DNA of 64,000 nt from Silene latifolia (Eukaryota; Streptophyta; Magnoliopsida; Caryophyllales; Caryophyllaceae), in the NCBI RefSeq assembly GCF_048544455.1, contig NC_133534.1:32688217-32752216 (forward strand), given 5' to 3'. A program made the translations under genes and the position numbers. Positions 48,488 through 59,213 of this stretch are shown here, piece after piece. A model generated the notes under the pieces. The model saw only the letters and a program-made list of their open reading frames with translations, was not told where the DNA came from and ran no database searches. Position 1 is the first letter of the stretch. Each line of letters begins with the position of its first letter.

Positions 48488-49759
48488 TGTAACACCCCCA
48501 TATCCAGAGAAGCCTTAACTAGGCCTTCCTTAGCATATAAGGGCATTACCATCTCGGTTGCCCGAGGGAAGCAGTTACCAAACGTCAATAAAAGAACTAT
48601 TAAGTTATATTACAAGTGATTCAAACCAAAATACAATACAAGGTACAACTCAAAGACTACTCGCTATGACCATCATATCTCGTGAAGACTCGTCCCTCGC
48701 CTGGGACTCGACTATCCACAACATCTACACTGCTAAGGCCATTTGCTCACCATAAGGGATCACGGCAGACACATAACAAACAAACAACCAAACAAGGTCA
48801 GTACTGAGATAAGACAAGACAATGGCAACTACAATTAACAATACAAACAACGACACCAGTTCCAACCACAATCACAATCATCCAACCAAACCTGTCACTG
48901 ACTGTCCACTGGACCAGCCCTGCCAGTGGGGGACCGCAGCCGTTCCCACCTAAGCCCCGCTCATCATACCGAGCGATAACCCTGTCCATTAATGTGCACA
49001 TCCCCTTCCGTGGCGGGTTCCACGAAGGGCGAAACTAGGGCGTGAAGTCACTCCCGCAAGTGACCCCACTCAGCCGAGAACGCATCTCGAGAACCATCAA
49101 CCGCAATCAAAACCACAATCACAAGATGCACAATTACTGTATCAAACAACCACAATACTACCACAACGACCGACACACTAGACCATCTACAGAAACTGAG
49201 TAGGCGAACCTACCTTTAAGCAACCGCAACCAATCCATGCCGACAGATAACACGTCCAGCGATCAAGCAACGCCTATAGCCACCATACAAACATCTATTA
49301 CTAACAAGCAAACCCTAACTATAGAGACAAGGACACGGATGATGATTGTGACATACCTATAGGGAGAGACAAGGCAAAAGACCGCTACCCGACTCAAGAG
49401 AGCTCTCCTAAGGCACAAGGATCTTCACAAAGGCTTCCATGGAGGTTTTGAGGTGAAGGGAAGGGAAAGAGGCGAATGAAGGGTAGGAAGAAAGTGGCGG
49501 AAGTGATTTGCGGATTTAACAAAACGCGATATAAAACCCTCGCTGAAAACCAGGCACTCGATCGAGTACCCAACCTACTCGATCGAGTGGCTCCCTACTC
49601 GATCGAGTACCCTAGCTACTCGATCGAGTAGCCTCTACTCTATCGAGTACCACTCTTAAAACGCACCCCAAGATGGTTTGGCATATTTCCCTAAGGTTAC
49701 TCCCGTTCCCAAGGACAGTCAACGCTGGTCAAAGGGTCCCTAAAAGGACGGGTATTACA
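48488..49759 (-). repeat. 5' LTR (minus sense) of the ORF1-carrying LTR element
   Basis: It has TG...CA termini, and the minus-strand start TGTAATACCC is at 49759. The palindrome array at about 49556-49650 lies 110-205 bp from that start, in the position of U3. Confidence 0.92.
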
Positions 49760-50843
49760 TAATTCCTCTCCTTTCTTTTACTTGTTTATCATTTGTTTAC
49801 ATTTTCCTTGTCTTTTGATATTGCTATAACATTCATCATGTCTCCTCCTTGTGTTATTTGCTTTTCTTCTCTATTTAGCTTGATTTCCCTTAACATGAGT
49901 GAGTAGATTCCTTCTAGGGTTTAGGGTGATTCTTTATGGAATTTATGGGCATGATTCTTTGAATATTTTGGTCTTTGGTGAAATTGTTTAACTTTCCTAT
50001 TCATTGCACTCAAGGTGTTTGTTGATTTGCTCAAGTGAAAGCTTTTGCCTTTCTTCCATTATTGCTTAATTCTCCCTTGGAATGAAAGTTTTTGGGGGTC
50101 TTGATGTATGTCTAGGAGGGGTGTGATGCTTAATGAAGATTAGTACCCACCTTTAAGATAGCCAAGACATTGGTTCTTCATCTTAGGTTAATCTCTCACC
50201 ATTGACCCTTTTTGATCTTCATGTTTGCCCCTAAACCATATTGATGACCCCGAAAGCCCTAGCTTTTAATTAACCGTATTCATTATCATCAACTTGTTTG
50301 TCCTTTGCTTTAGTGATTATAACCAAAACCCTTTCTTTTAATTTTGATTAAACTTGACTCTTAATCGAACTTTGTAGCAACCCCGCCGTCCTTGAGTTCG
50401 ACCCCGACTAAATACTACGCTTTTTCGGGTTTTACAAATAGTTTTGGTGTAGGAAGTAGACGACAAATTTCCTATCATCAGAGATGTATAAGTTTTTATA
50501 TAAAAATTATAAACACCACTTGGACATAATATTAAAAATATATATATCATATCGTGGAGTTAATGATATAAACTCTTAAGAGTTCTCCAAGACAATGCTT
50601 AAGAGACTCAGAATGTTTTGGGTTGGTATTTAGGTTCTAAGGATGACTTCTATTTATAATCATATGATCACCCACTTTATGCTAAACTTTCGATGTGGGA
50701 CAATTCTATTATTTATACGTAATATATTCACCACACCATCATATTTTTCAATGTGAGACAAATAACATACTTAGAAATACACCATCTTTTTCGCACATAA
50801 TTTGACATCTAACCCAGGTTAATAATAATGAGCAAATACTATA

Positions 50844-51097
50844 CTCCCTCGATTCAAGACCAAATACAACATTCCTTTTTTTACATTATTCATGAACGAA
50901 TAGAATCTTTACGATTCCTTGCAATATGTAAGACAAAATATGGTCATTTGAGATCTTATTTGATTCACCTATAAAGTACAATGAGAATATCAAACTTTAA
51001 ATTTTTTATAATGTAAACTTAAAGATATTTACGTTGTAATTTGTGTCTTGGCAAGTGTGTAAATAAAAATGTTGTATTTGGTCTTGAATGGAGGGAG
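50844..51097. mobile_element. Stowaway-type MITE inside Helitron Y
   Basis: The 27-bp terminal inverted repeats, starting CTCCCTCGATTCAAGACC, differ at a single position. TA lies on each side (50842-50843 and 51098-51099). It is 254 bp long and non-coding. The well-preserved ends suggest a fairly recent insertion. Confidence 0.92.
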
Positions 51098-51792
51098 TAC
51101 TATTTATTAATATTCGCACGTTTTTTTTATAATACTTTTTTGGCAAATGAGATGTATAAGTTTTTATATAAAGATTATAAACATCACTTGAATATAATAC
51201 ATAATATAGAAAAAATATGTATATATCATACTGTTAAGATAATGATATAAACTCTTAAGAGATCTCCAAAACAATACTTAAGATACTCAAAAGGTTTTTG
51301 GTTGGTATATAAGTTCCAATGATGACTCCTATTTATAATCATAGGATCACCCACCTTATGTTAATCTTTCGATGTGGGACAATTATATAATTTATACGTA
51401 TTATAATCACCACACTAACATTGTTTTTCAATGTGGGACATATAACATATTAAAAGAAGTATACTATCTTTAATACTCGTAGTCTCGTATGTGCAAAACA
51501 TATGAAATCTATACTCTAATGAAAGCATTTTTTACCACGAATCTAATTATATTATTTTCATAATTTTATAACAACATTTTTTTGCCAGATAAAATGTCAA
51601 AGTTTTTATATAAAAATTAGAAACTTCTCATGAATATAAAATAGGAAATATAGATATTATAATAATTAAAAGATTCTCTACTTTATTTTTTATGTGGAAA
51701 ATATTATTTATGAAACTTTCCTAAATTAATTTTTGATGATGTGGACGCTCTAGAATCGCTCGAAAAAACTCTCTTTTATGTATATATATAGA

Positions 51793-52520
51793 CTAGTTTT
51801 ATTCCCGTGCAAAAAATGCACGGGTCGTAATAGCAGGCGCTATTATTAGATACATGAACATATAATTGAGCGTGATTAAGCGTTCAATACCGTGACAATA
51901 TAAATAGTCCATATTTGGAGATTTGAATATCAGATAATATACAATCGTATTTTGTTAGAATTATATTAAAGGTATTTGACATGTTAAACCCGTTGAATGT
52001 ATGTAAAATTGTAAATTACAACATTTATGTAAATTGTGACATTTTAACTTATGTTTTAACATAAGCAATTAAAATAGAAATAAAAGATAGAAATAAGAGG
52101 AATTGACTTGAGGGGGAGAAGGTAATTAAATGGTATAGGAGACATGGCAGGGCCCACATATAAAAACTCACCAGCCAATCAAAAGTCAAGAAAAAACTTG
52201 GCTTTTACACTATGTAGATTGTGTGCTTTTTTTTAAAAAAAAATTCTGTCCGACACAACACTAATCAAAGAAATAGTAAATTTTTCGTTAAATGCAATGA
52301 TGTTTAGAGAATAACTTGACTCATAATTATCATTAACTTTGTAACAAAAAAATCATTATGATAATTAAACCCTTAATTTTATGGTAAACAAAAATATATA
52401 GATTTCATAAAATACACTTTTGATAACTTTACTTGATTCTGTTTAATTAATTTTACATTATAAATAACACTAAAAAAATACACTCTATATATACCGCGCA
52501 TTGCGCGGGATTTATACTAG
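51793..52520. mobile_element. Element with Helitron-type 3' termini at both ends, inverted
   Basis: The left end, read on the minus strand, is hairpin CCCGTGC...GCACGGG, AATAAAA, CTAG (51796-51793). The right end, read on the plus strand, is hairpin CCGCGCATTGCGCGG, ATTTATA, CTAG (52517-52520), followed by T. Each is a good Helitron 3' terminus, and they point outward from a common 700-bp AT-rich body. I see no coding sequence. The TC start of Helitron Y abuts the left CTAG directly. Confidence 0.6.
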
Positions 52521-52685
52521 TAATGTGAATAATAATCTTAACTCGGTATTCTTGTGCAGAAAGTTCATTAACATGGTTTGTACAACAACTTACCTAGGGG
52601 CTACGACGATTGTATTTATATAACGAGCTCACTAATTGATTAATTAACAAAACAAAACAAGCTAATCTCCAAAGTTTTGACAAGT

Positions 52686-52822
52686 ATTAAAGATGTCTTA
52701 GTCTAGTAATTAAGAGTTAAGACGGAGATATATTGAGTTAATGACAGCTGACAAGAGATCATAGGTTTGAATCTCCCCTACCTATAATGTAATGTCCTTT
52801 CGCCTCATTTGAGGCCCAAAAA
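52686..52822 (+). mobile_element. tRNA-derived SINE with 17-bp target duplication
   Basis: CCAAAGTTTTGACAAGT occurs at 52669-52685 and 52823-52839. Between the copies lies a 137-bp body with an A-box-like TAGTCTAGTAATTAAGAG near its start and a B-box-like GGTTTGAATCTCC at about 52767. It ends in a short CAAAAA tail. Length, promoter boxes and long duplication together fit a plant SINE. Confidence 0.85.
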
Positions 52823-52839
52823 CCAAAGTTTTGACAAGT

Positions 52840-53145
52840 TAATGTACGGGTCAATTTTCGTATTTTAGTACATACCATATTGTTTATATATATATATTGT
52901 CGTTTTTGTGCGTTTGAAAATACTTGGCCCTATTTTATATGACAAAGAAATAAAAAAATGGACATCTAATTCTATACCTTATTGCATAATATTCCTTAGT
53001 TAGGAGAAAAATACTTCTATAAGGTAATGTAAACATGTATTAACTAAATCAATGGGTAGTAATGATATTTTATCATTGAATTTTACATATAACTTAACAA
53101 TTCAATTACTCACATAATACCCATTATACTCTTAAATTTTGCAGT
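52840..53145. other. AT-rich intergenic DNA
   Basis: No gene or element is recognised. A short TA run lies near 52887. Confidence 0.4.
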
Positions 53146-53338
53146 CCGTCTCATTATAGACAGACACTATCCATCTATACTCTATAGTTATAGACGAATA
53201 GTCTATCTCTCACAAATTAAAGTAGGTAGTGCAAGTGGGAGTATCCATTTCCCACCCACTTGCACTACCCATTTTAATTTGTGAGAGGAACACTATCCGT
53301 CTATAGCTATAGACGGATAGTGTCCGTCTATAATGAGA
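53146..53338. mobile_element. Foldback MITE
   Basis: The two halves are inverted copies over almost the whole length. The outer arms share CTCATTATAGAC; inward are TATAGACG, CTCTCACAAATTAAA and GTAGTGCAAGTGGG, closing on a few bases near 53251. The transcript would form one long hairpin, a possible small-RNA source. Flanking duplications were not resolved. Confidence 0.75.
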
Positions 53339-53976
53339 ATTTGTGTAAATTTTGTACCAACTTTTCTTGTTAGCTTGTTTTTCTAATTATTTGTGTCATA
53401 TACTAAATATGTAACTCCTTATAATAATAGGGAGTAATATCATACCACTGTTATACATTGCTCTCTCAACTTTTTTTGCTAATGAGATTTAAAAAGCGGT
53501 CCATATATAAAAGTTAAAATTGTGTACATACCATTATTGAACTTATAGTATCCAGATCGAGTAGAATTTGAGCCATGTGGCAATAGGTAATGCACATTTA
53601 CTTTCCATACTTAAAACATATGAATTGATGGTAGAGATAGGGAAGTAAATGCAAGGGCCTAATAACCTTTCAATTTCCTTAGTGATTCACAAACAGTCAA
53701 ATAAAATAAATCTATGGTAAGTGAATAGACAAAGGATTACAAAGGAAAATCAAAAGCCATGAGAAAAACAAACCAATGCCAAAACCATGAATTAAAGTAG
53801 CCATGAAAGATTAATTGGGGCATTAAGACTTTAATATTGATGGTTAATTAAAGACTATGTATATATACTATTATATTAAACATAGAGGCTCTGATGTATA
53901 TAGACTCCGTATCTTACTAATCCGTTCTCAATTCCTTTTGATATTTATGTTCATATGATTTTTTGGGTGTCTCACA
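53339..53976. other. Intergenic DNA, nothing recognised
   Basis: AT-rich sequence with no convincing reading frame, repeat or RNA gene. Confidence 0.4.
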
Positions 53977-53985
53977 TTAATAAAA

Positions 53986-54822
53986 GAGTAAATTATCAAT
54001 TACACCCACGCTTAATCCACTTTTTTACATTTACTCCCACGTTAAATTTTTTTAATATTTTAAACCCAAAATAATTGCTCAGTTTACATTTTGCACCCAA
54101 TATCAGATTCAGGCCATATTTCCGTCAATTTTCAATTTTTTTCGGCAAAACAATAATTCCATGACTATTTTACCCTTCCCTCTTCTATTATTAAGCATAG
54201 TTATTTGCCCTTCTTTCTCCTCATTCATTCATTCCCTCTTCTCTCATTTTCCCCAAATTTATTTGAAGAACACATCCTCAATGTAAGTGTATCCCCATTA
54301 TTTTTGAAGTCATTTCCTACAATATATCCACAACAAGGGAGAAATTCAAAGATGGGAACCTAATGTAAGGCACAAATATGCAAAACCCAAAAATTTCAAA
54401 TACAAAACCTAGAAAATAAGTAGGAGAAATCAAACATTAAACTACAAACAAATTAGAAAGAAGAAATAGAAGGACAACTTACATAGTTACATAAATTACT
54501 AAAGTGATAGTGGTGATGGATCAACAATCTCTCAATGATTAAGATATTACAACGGAAATTTGGGAGAATTTTTAGGGGGAAAATTTTGGGATAAATTAGG
54601 TTAAACAAGTGAAAAGAGGGGAAGTAAATGAAAATCAAAAGTCAAAGAAGACTTATAATCGCGGGGGCAAATATGTCCTTTTATAAAAAAATTCACCTGA
54701 AAATGCCGTTAGGTGCAAAATATAACCTGAGCTATTAATTTGGGTGTAATTTTTAAAAAAAATTAACGTGAGAGTAAATATAAAAAAGTGGATTAAGCGT
54801 GAGTTTAATTGATAATTTACTC
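53986..54822. mobile_element. Non-autonomous MULE with 9-bp target duplication
   Basis: Terminal inverted repeats of about 85-100 bp start GAGTAAATTATCAATTA and are flanked by TTAATAAAA at 53977-53985 and 54823-54831. A 9-bp duplication with long inverted repeats identifies a Mutator-like element. No transposase is present in the 837 bp. Confidence 0.9.
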
Positions 54823-54837
54823 TTAATAAAATAAGGG

Positions 54838-54838
<1 letters not shown>

Positions 54839-54880
<42 letters not shown>
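54839..54880. repeat. (GA)n microsatellite
   Basis: About 20 GA units follow the MULE directly. Confidence 0.9.
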
Positions 54881-54884
<4 letters not shown>

Positions 54885-54970
54885 GGCAAAGCTAACTATA
54901 TGTTTTATGAAATCACACAATAAAATAAAGATTTATGCATATACAATTCCAAACATAGATGTTTCCTATT

Positions 54971-55554
54971 TGTTGAGGTCTATTCCCATATGTGTGTGAG
55001 GGGCATTGTCCCACATCGGTAGAATAATAGTGAAGAGACAAGCTTATAAGTTAGTAGGCTACTCCTCCTATCACCAATTGGTTTTAGGATGGAACCTCAC
55101 ATACTTGTGGGCCGGTCTCATGCACCTAATTCTATAAGCCCGCTGCGGAGAACTCAACAAGTGGTATCAGAGCCGACGGTTCGGCTTGGGACCGCAAGGT
55201 GCGATGTGGTAACGGTGCTCGAGATGGCGCGGAGTAGCGTCGTGGTTGCGGAGTAGCACCACCCTTGGACTTTCTCCCTTGGTTGACCAGAGATGCGGAG
55301 TAGCATCGTGAGGAGTAGCCTGGTCGGCTCGACACGGGGTTGTGTTGGGTGCGGAGTAACGCCAAGTGAGGGGGAGTTTCAGCACACACACATGTGAAAT
55401 AGGGATATTGTTGAGGTCTCTTCCCATATGTGTGTGAGGGGCATACTTGTGGGCTACTCCTCCTATCACCAATTGGTTTTAGGATGGAACCTCACATACT
55501 TGTGGGCCGGTCTGATGCACCTAATTCTATAAGCCCGCTGCGGAGAACTTAACA
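54971..55554 (+). mobile_element. TRIM (miniature LTR retrotransposon)
   Basis: Two short LTRs (54971-55159 and 55409-55554) start TGTTGAGGTC and end AACTYAACA. The primer site TGGTATCAGAGC (55162-55173, initiator-Met type) follows the first LTR. CTATT flanks both sides (54966-54970 and 55555-55559). The 249-bp interior holds repeats of GCGGAGTAGCATCGTG-type sequence and no gene. The second LTR lacks an internal block of about 43 bp that contains TTGTCCCACATCGG. Confidence 0.92.
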
Positions 55555-55771
55555 CTATTCATTAATCAAAGATTATAATAAAAACAATACTATTATACTC
55601 CATAAGAACTATTATATTTACTAATTAATCCGGAAAAAACAATACTATTATACTCCTACTGAATTGATAACCAAAGTTATGAGGGGGAGATAAAAGTTTT
55701 GCATTCTTGCAAAAAAAAAAAAGATAAAAGGTTTGCATCATTTTTTTTTGGATGTGTGTGCGTGTTTACGA

Positions 55772-55876
<105 letters not shown>

Positions 55877-55944
55877 TTTTCTAAAATGTGCCCTAAGGGC
55901 ACATGTTAATAATCTTAATATGGTAAGATTAACAATATATATAT

Positions 55945-57519
55945 AGAGGTGAGATCCCGTGAGAACGATCACTCGGTGAGAACGGTGAGAACATACTAAT
56001 TTAACCAACTTAAAAAAAAAATATCTCGCGCGTGTAACTACCCCAAGTTTATACCCCCACCCTCGCCTTCTCTCTCCTCATGTTTATCATTTTAAATCAG
56101 ATTCACTGGCACTCATATTCAATCGACTCACCACGCTCCCACCACCCATTGCTTCACCCTCAGCCACTCTGACCACCACCGACACCACCTAGAGGTCAGC
56201 ACCACGCCAGCACGACCAACAACAGCACAACTTGCCGTTTAACCATTTTTTCTTTTATGAAGCGTAAAATCAATCATCTTCGGAGACCAAGGCGGTTGTT
56301 ATGGTTGTTGTGATGGCGACGGATAGAGAAAGGGTTTGAGGATTGAGAATTAGCATAAACCACCGCGGATAGTGATAACGTAATCACGGCAGTCGTCGGC
56401 GACAAATATCTCACCTCCTTTTCTTCGTTTGTTTCCCATATATTTTGATGTATCTACATTGATCGTTGATGTATCTAACCGCTATTTTAACGTATCTTAG
56501 CATAGATACATTGAATTAGTTACTAGGTACATTATAATTGATTTCAGATACATCGATTTGGAAATCAGATACATTAGTAGGTTGGAAACGACGGCTGATG
56601 AGAAGCGTGATTTCTGGGCTAGATGACGGTACCGGTCGTCGTCGGTGATGCGACAATGTCTTTAGAGTTGACCGACAAAGTCTTCACAGTGGTGGTCGTT
56701 GGCGTGTTGAAAGCAGACTGCTGCCTGGTGATAGGGGAAGAAGGGAGTGGTGATGTGCTGGTGGTGTTAAACATGTGGCTGACAATCATTATCAATGGTG
56801 AACTTAATTGTCAATTGAATTTTCAATAAAAAGACGTAGCTGGTGGTGTAATTATTATCAGCCGTTCATTAACTCTAATTACTAATTAAACCCAATGTTC
56901 AATAAAACCCACCAAATAATCACTCCCCCTGCTACGTCGTTTTATTGAAAATTCAATTGACAATTAAGTTCACCAAATTCCCAGGCATCCCTCTCACTGT
57001 GATGATGTTAATTTTTTGTTGTTAATGCGGATTGTTATCAAATGATTTTCCGCCGGTGGTGTCGCGACAATTGCTGCAATATTTGAGGCAGAATTAGGGA
57101 CTTTCAGGGGTGAATCAGAACGAGACGCACGATGTTGCATTGGTCGGAAAGTGCGCCGGAGAATAGGAACCCACTGTCGTCGTCGGTGCTGGCAATATAG
57201 GTCATTTAATGGGAACAAGAAGTTGGCAGGGGAGGTAGCGAATTAGGTGGGAGAAGAATGGAGTGGGTTTCGGTGGATGCTGCTGGAGTGGCAATCGGTG
57301 GAGGCTGTCGGAGTTGGTGATAGTGTGGGTGGTAGTTGACGGAGTGAGACAGGGACAAGTGGTGGATATCGTGTGGAGTGTTGATGAGTGAGAGTGTGAG
57401 ACTGTGTATAAGGGTGTGGTTTATTGTTGTACGCGTGACAGTCAAGTTTTAATTAGTACCCTTAATTAGTGATCGTTCTCACCGTTCTCACCGAGTAATC
57501 GTTCTCACCGGATCCTAAA

Positions 57520-57520
<1 letters not shown>
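55945..57520. mobile_element. TIR element of unknown family between two TA arrays
   Basis: The ends are inverted: GTGAGAACGATCACTCGG and GGTGAGAACGGTGAGAAC at the left answer their complements at 57468-57515. TA runs flank both sides, so a TA target is likely. Inside, a 44-bp inverted repeat lies at 56797-56840 and 56931-56974 with one difference. The body is rich in GGCGAC/GTGGTGG triplets and holds only short frames, none recognised. It may contain captured gene pieces. Confidence 0.65.

Positions 57521-57521
<1 letters not shown>

Positions 57522-57613
<92 letters not shown>
57522..57613. repeat. (TA)n microsatellite
   Basis: A continuous run of about 92 bp, the second TA array flanking the TIR element. 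Confidence 0.95.
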
Positions 57614-57618
<5 letters not shown>

Positions 57619-57961
57619 AGGATCTAATGAGTCCCTTACCTCATTTGAGTCCTTAAGTCCTTATAAGGACCCTTAGATGGAAAACATCTATGGTGGAGAT
57701 TTTTTACAAAATGTAGGCAAAAAAAAAGGGAAAAGCTTGGCTATGAAAGAGGACAACAATTCCTGCAAATTGTCCTTACCAATGATCATTTCCTGCGGAC
57801 AAAAGCATATATCCTTTGTACTATGTTTCCACTTCCCACATTCTTCCTTCCTGAAGACACTTAATTCCAATCTTTTTCTTTCTTTCTTCTCTCTAAAACT
57901 GGGTGCTTTCATCTCAAAACGAAGCTAAAGTTCTCTCTAAATCCTCCAAATCAGCGTAAAC
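57614..57961 (+). other. Probable left end and leader of the FAR1-like unit
   Basis: It opens with GGTAAGGATCTAATGAGTCC and a local inverted repeat around GAGTCCTTAAGTCCTTATAAGGAC, which could be a terminal structure of a transposon. An 83-codon frame (57677-57928) is not recognised and may be leader sequence. Confidence 0.35.
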
Positions 57962-58204
57962 ATGCAAATAATAGATGACATCAATGGTATTTCTTCATTT
58001 TATTCATTGTTTCAGTCACGTTTTCATATTTTTCAGTTGAATAGGAAGGATGAAGGTAATCATTACAGTTTTGCATGTCATCGAATTTGTTCATTCTTGT
58101 TTTGATTATTTGTTACTGGGTTTGAAATGAAGATTGTTAGAAGTAAATCTTCATGCTGGGTTTTCATTAATTTGAGGTTGGATTAGCATGAACGCATTCT
58201 GACA

Positions 58205-59213
58205 ACATTTACATGAACATTTTTGCTATAGTTTTACATTTACACTTTTTATTGTTATATTTTTTATGAGAGTTAGCATTCTGACAACATTTACACTTTG
58301 GTTGACATTTACACTTTTAAAGCTTCACATTTACACTGCATTCCTGCTCACATTTACACTTTTGGTGTACTTTTACACTTTTGATGACATTTACACTTTC
58401 AGACAATCACATTTACACTTCATTTCTGCTACACATTTGGATGTTTACTCTTTTTGCTATAGTTTTACATTTACACTTTTTAATTGTTATATTTTTTATG
58501 TGAGTTAGCATTCTGACAACATTTACACTTTTGTTGACATTTACACTTTTAAAGCCTCACATTTACACTGCATTACTGCTCACGTTTACACTTTTCCTGT
58601 ACTTTTAAATTTACACTTTTTTATTGTTATTGTCACCTTTGCATTTTTATTGTTATCTTTTTTATGTGAGTTAGCATTCTGACAACATTTACAGTTTTGT
58701 TTACATTTACACTTTTAAAGCATCACATTTACACTACATTTCTGCTCACATTTACACTTTTGGTGTACATTTACACTTTTGTTGACATTTACACTTTCAG
58801 ACAATGACATTTACACTTCGTTTCTGCTACACATTTGGATGTTTATTTTTTTGCTATAGTTTTACATTTACACTTTTTAATTGTTATAGTCACCTTTTAA
58901 TTGTTAATATTATAGTTTTAATTTGAGTTAGCATTCTGAAAACATATACACTTTTGTTGACATTTACAATTATAAAGCATCACATTTACACCGCATTTTC
59001 ACGACATTTACTTTTTCTTTGACATTTACACTTTCGAACAACACATTTACACTTCGTTTCTCTGAGACATTTACACTTACACTTTTGGATGTTTACTTTT
59101 ACTATAGTTTTGACATTTACACTTTTGATGACATTTACACTTTCAGAACAGCACATTTACACTTCATATCTGAGGACATTTACATTTACACTGACACTCT
59201 GTGCACATTTACA
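58205..59213. repeat. ACATTTACACTT array in intron 1
   Basis: Dozens of copies of ACATTTACACTT and close variants are spaced about 15-35 bp apart, separated by recurring spacers such as TTTGCTATAGTTTTAC, TGAGTTAGCATTCTGACA and CAYTTCTGCTCAC. The spacers recur in the same order near 58265, 58505, 58670 and 58925, so a longer unit of roughly 150-250 bp is itself repeated. The intron's acceptor lies within a repeat unit (CATTTACAG). Confidence 0.92.

Larger units (their letters stand above)
41863..49759 (-). mobile_element. LTR element with initiator-Met primer site and ORF1-like cargo, no pol
   Basis: Two 1272-bp LTRs (41863-43134 and 48488-49759) bound a 5.35-kb interior, flanked by TAATT at 41858-41862 and 49760-49764. 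On the minus strand the LTR starts TGTAATACCCGTCC and ends GGGGGTGTTACA. The primer site TGGTATCAGAGC (48484-48473) follows three bases after the 5' LTR, and the purine tract AAGGGGGGAAGAC lies at 43147-43135. The LTR termini resemble Tekay/Del chromoviruses, an inference only. The interior lacks gag, protease, RT and integrase motifs. It holds a decayed ORF1-like gene instead (46165-44521). Confidence 0.9.
16491..50480 (+). mobile_element. Athila-like Ty3/gypsy LTR retrotransposon, deleted and heavily nested
   Basis: The 5' LTR begins TGATATGTGAATT and the 3' LTR ends CTATCATCA. The element is flanked by GAGAT at 16486-16490 and at 50481-50485. A tRNA-Asp type primer-binding site follows the 5' LTR, and a polypurine tract (GTGTGGGGAGG) precedes the 3' LTR. 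Gag carries one nonsense codon and a CACTA insertion. Pol stops in RNase H, with integrase and any env-like gene absent. The Athila class is inferred from the primer site, the protease and RT sequence, and the long non-coding 3' region. Secondary insertions: 17766-18296, 20052-23565, 29685-41270 and 41863-49759. Net length without them is about 10.4 kb. Confidence 0.9.
29332..50480 (+). repeat. 3' LTR of the Athila-like element, in three pieces
   Basis: The pieces are 29332-29684, 41271-41862 and 49760-50480, together about 1.66 kb and collinear with the 5' LTR. They are separated by two complete LTR elements with GGAAC and TAATT duplications. It lacks the hAT MITE. GC-rich hairpins lie at about 29559-29597, 29642-29684 and 41419-41470. 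Confidence 0.92.
14720..51792 (-). mobile_element. Non-autonomous Helitron Y (minus strand), split by the Athila nest
   Basis: On the minus strand it begins TC at 51792-51791, then (AT)n and AAAAGAGAGTTTTTTCGAGC, as in Helitron A. It ends CTAG at 14723-14720, preceded by a hairpin (CCCGT...ACGGG around GCGTTGCA). The base after CTAG is T, as expected. The net length without the Athila block is about 3.1 kb, in two pieces: 14720-16490 and 50486-51792. Both contain the paired GATGTGGGACAATTC and CAATGTGGGACA modules (about 14938, 14985, 15302, 15360, 16163, 16218, 50693, 50749, 51372 and 51430). No RepHel protein is encoded. A Stowaway MITE lies at 50844-51097. Confidence 0.75.

Noticed and set aside
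55148-55180. Start of a full-length retrotransposon at the TGGTATCAGAGC site
   Set aside because: The second LTR follows after 249 bp with no gene between, and CTATT flanks the unit, so it is a complete TRIM.
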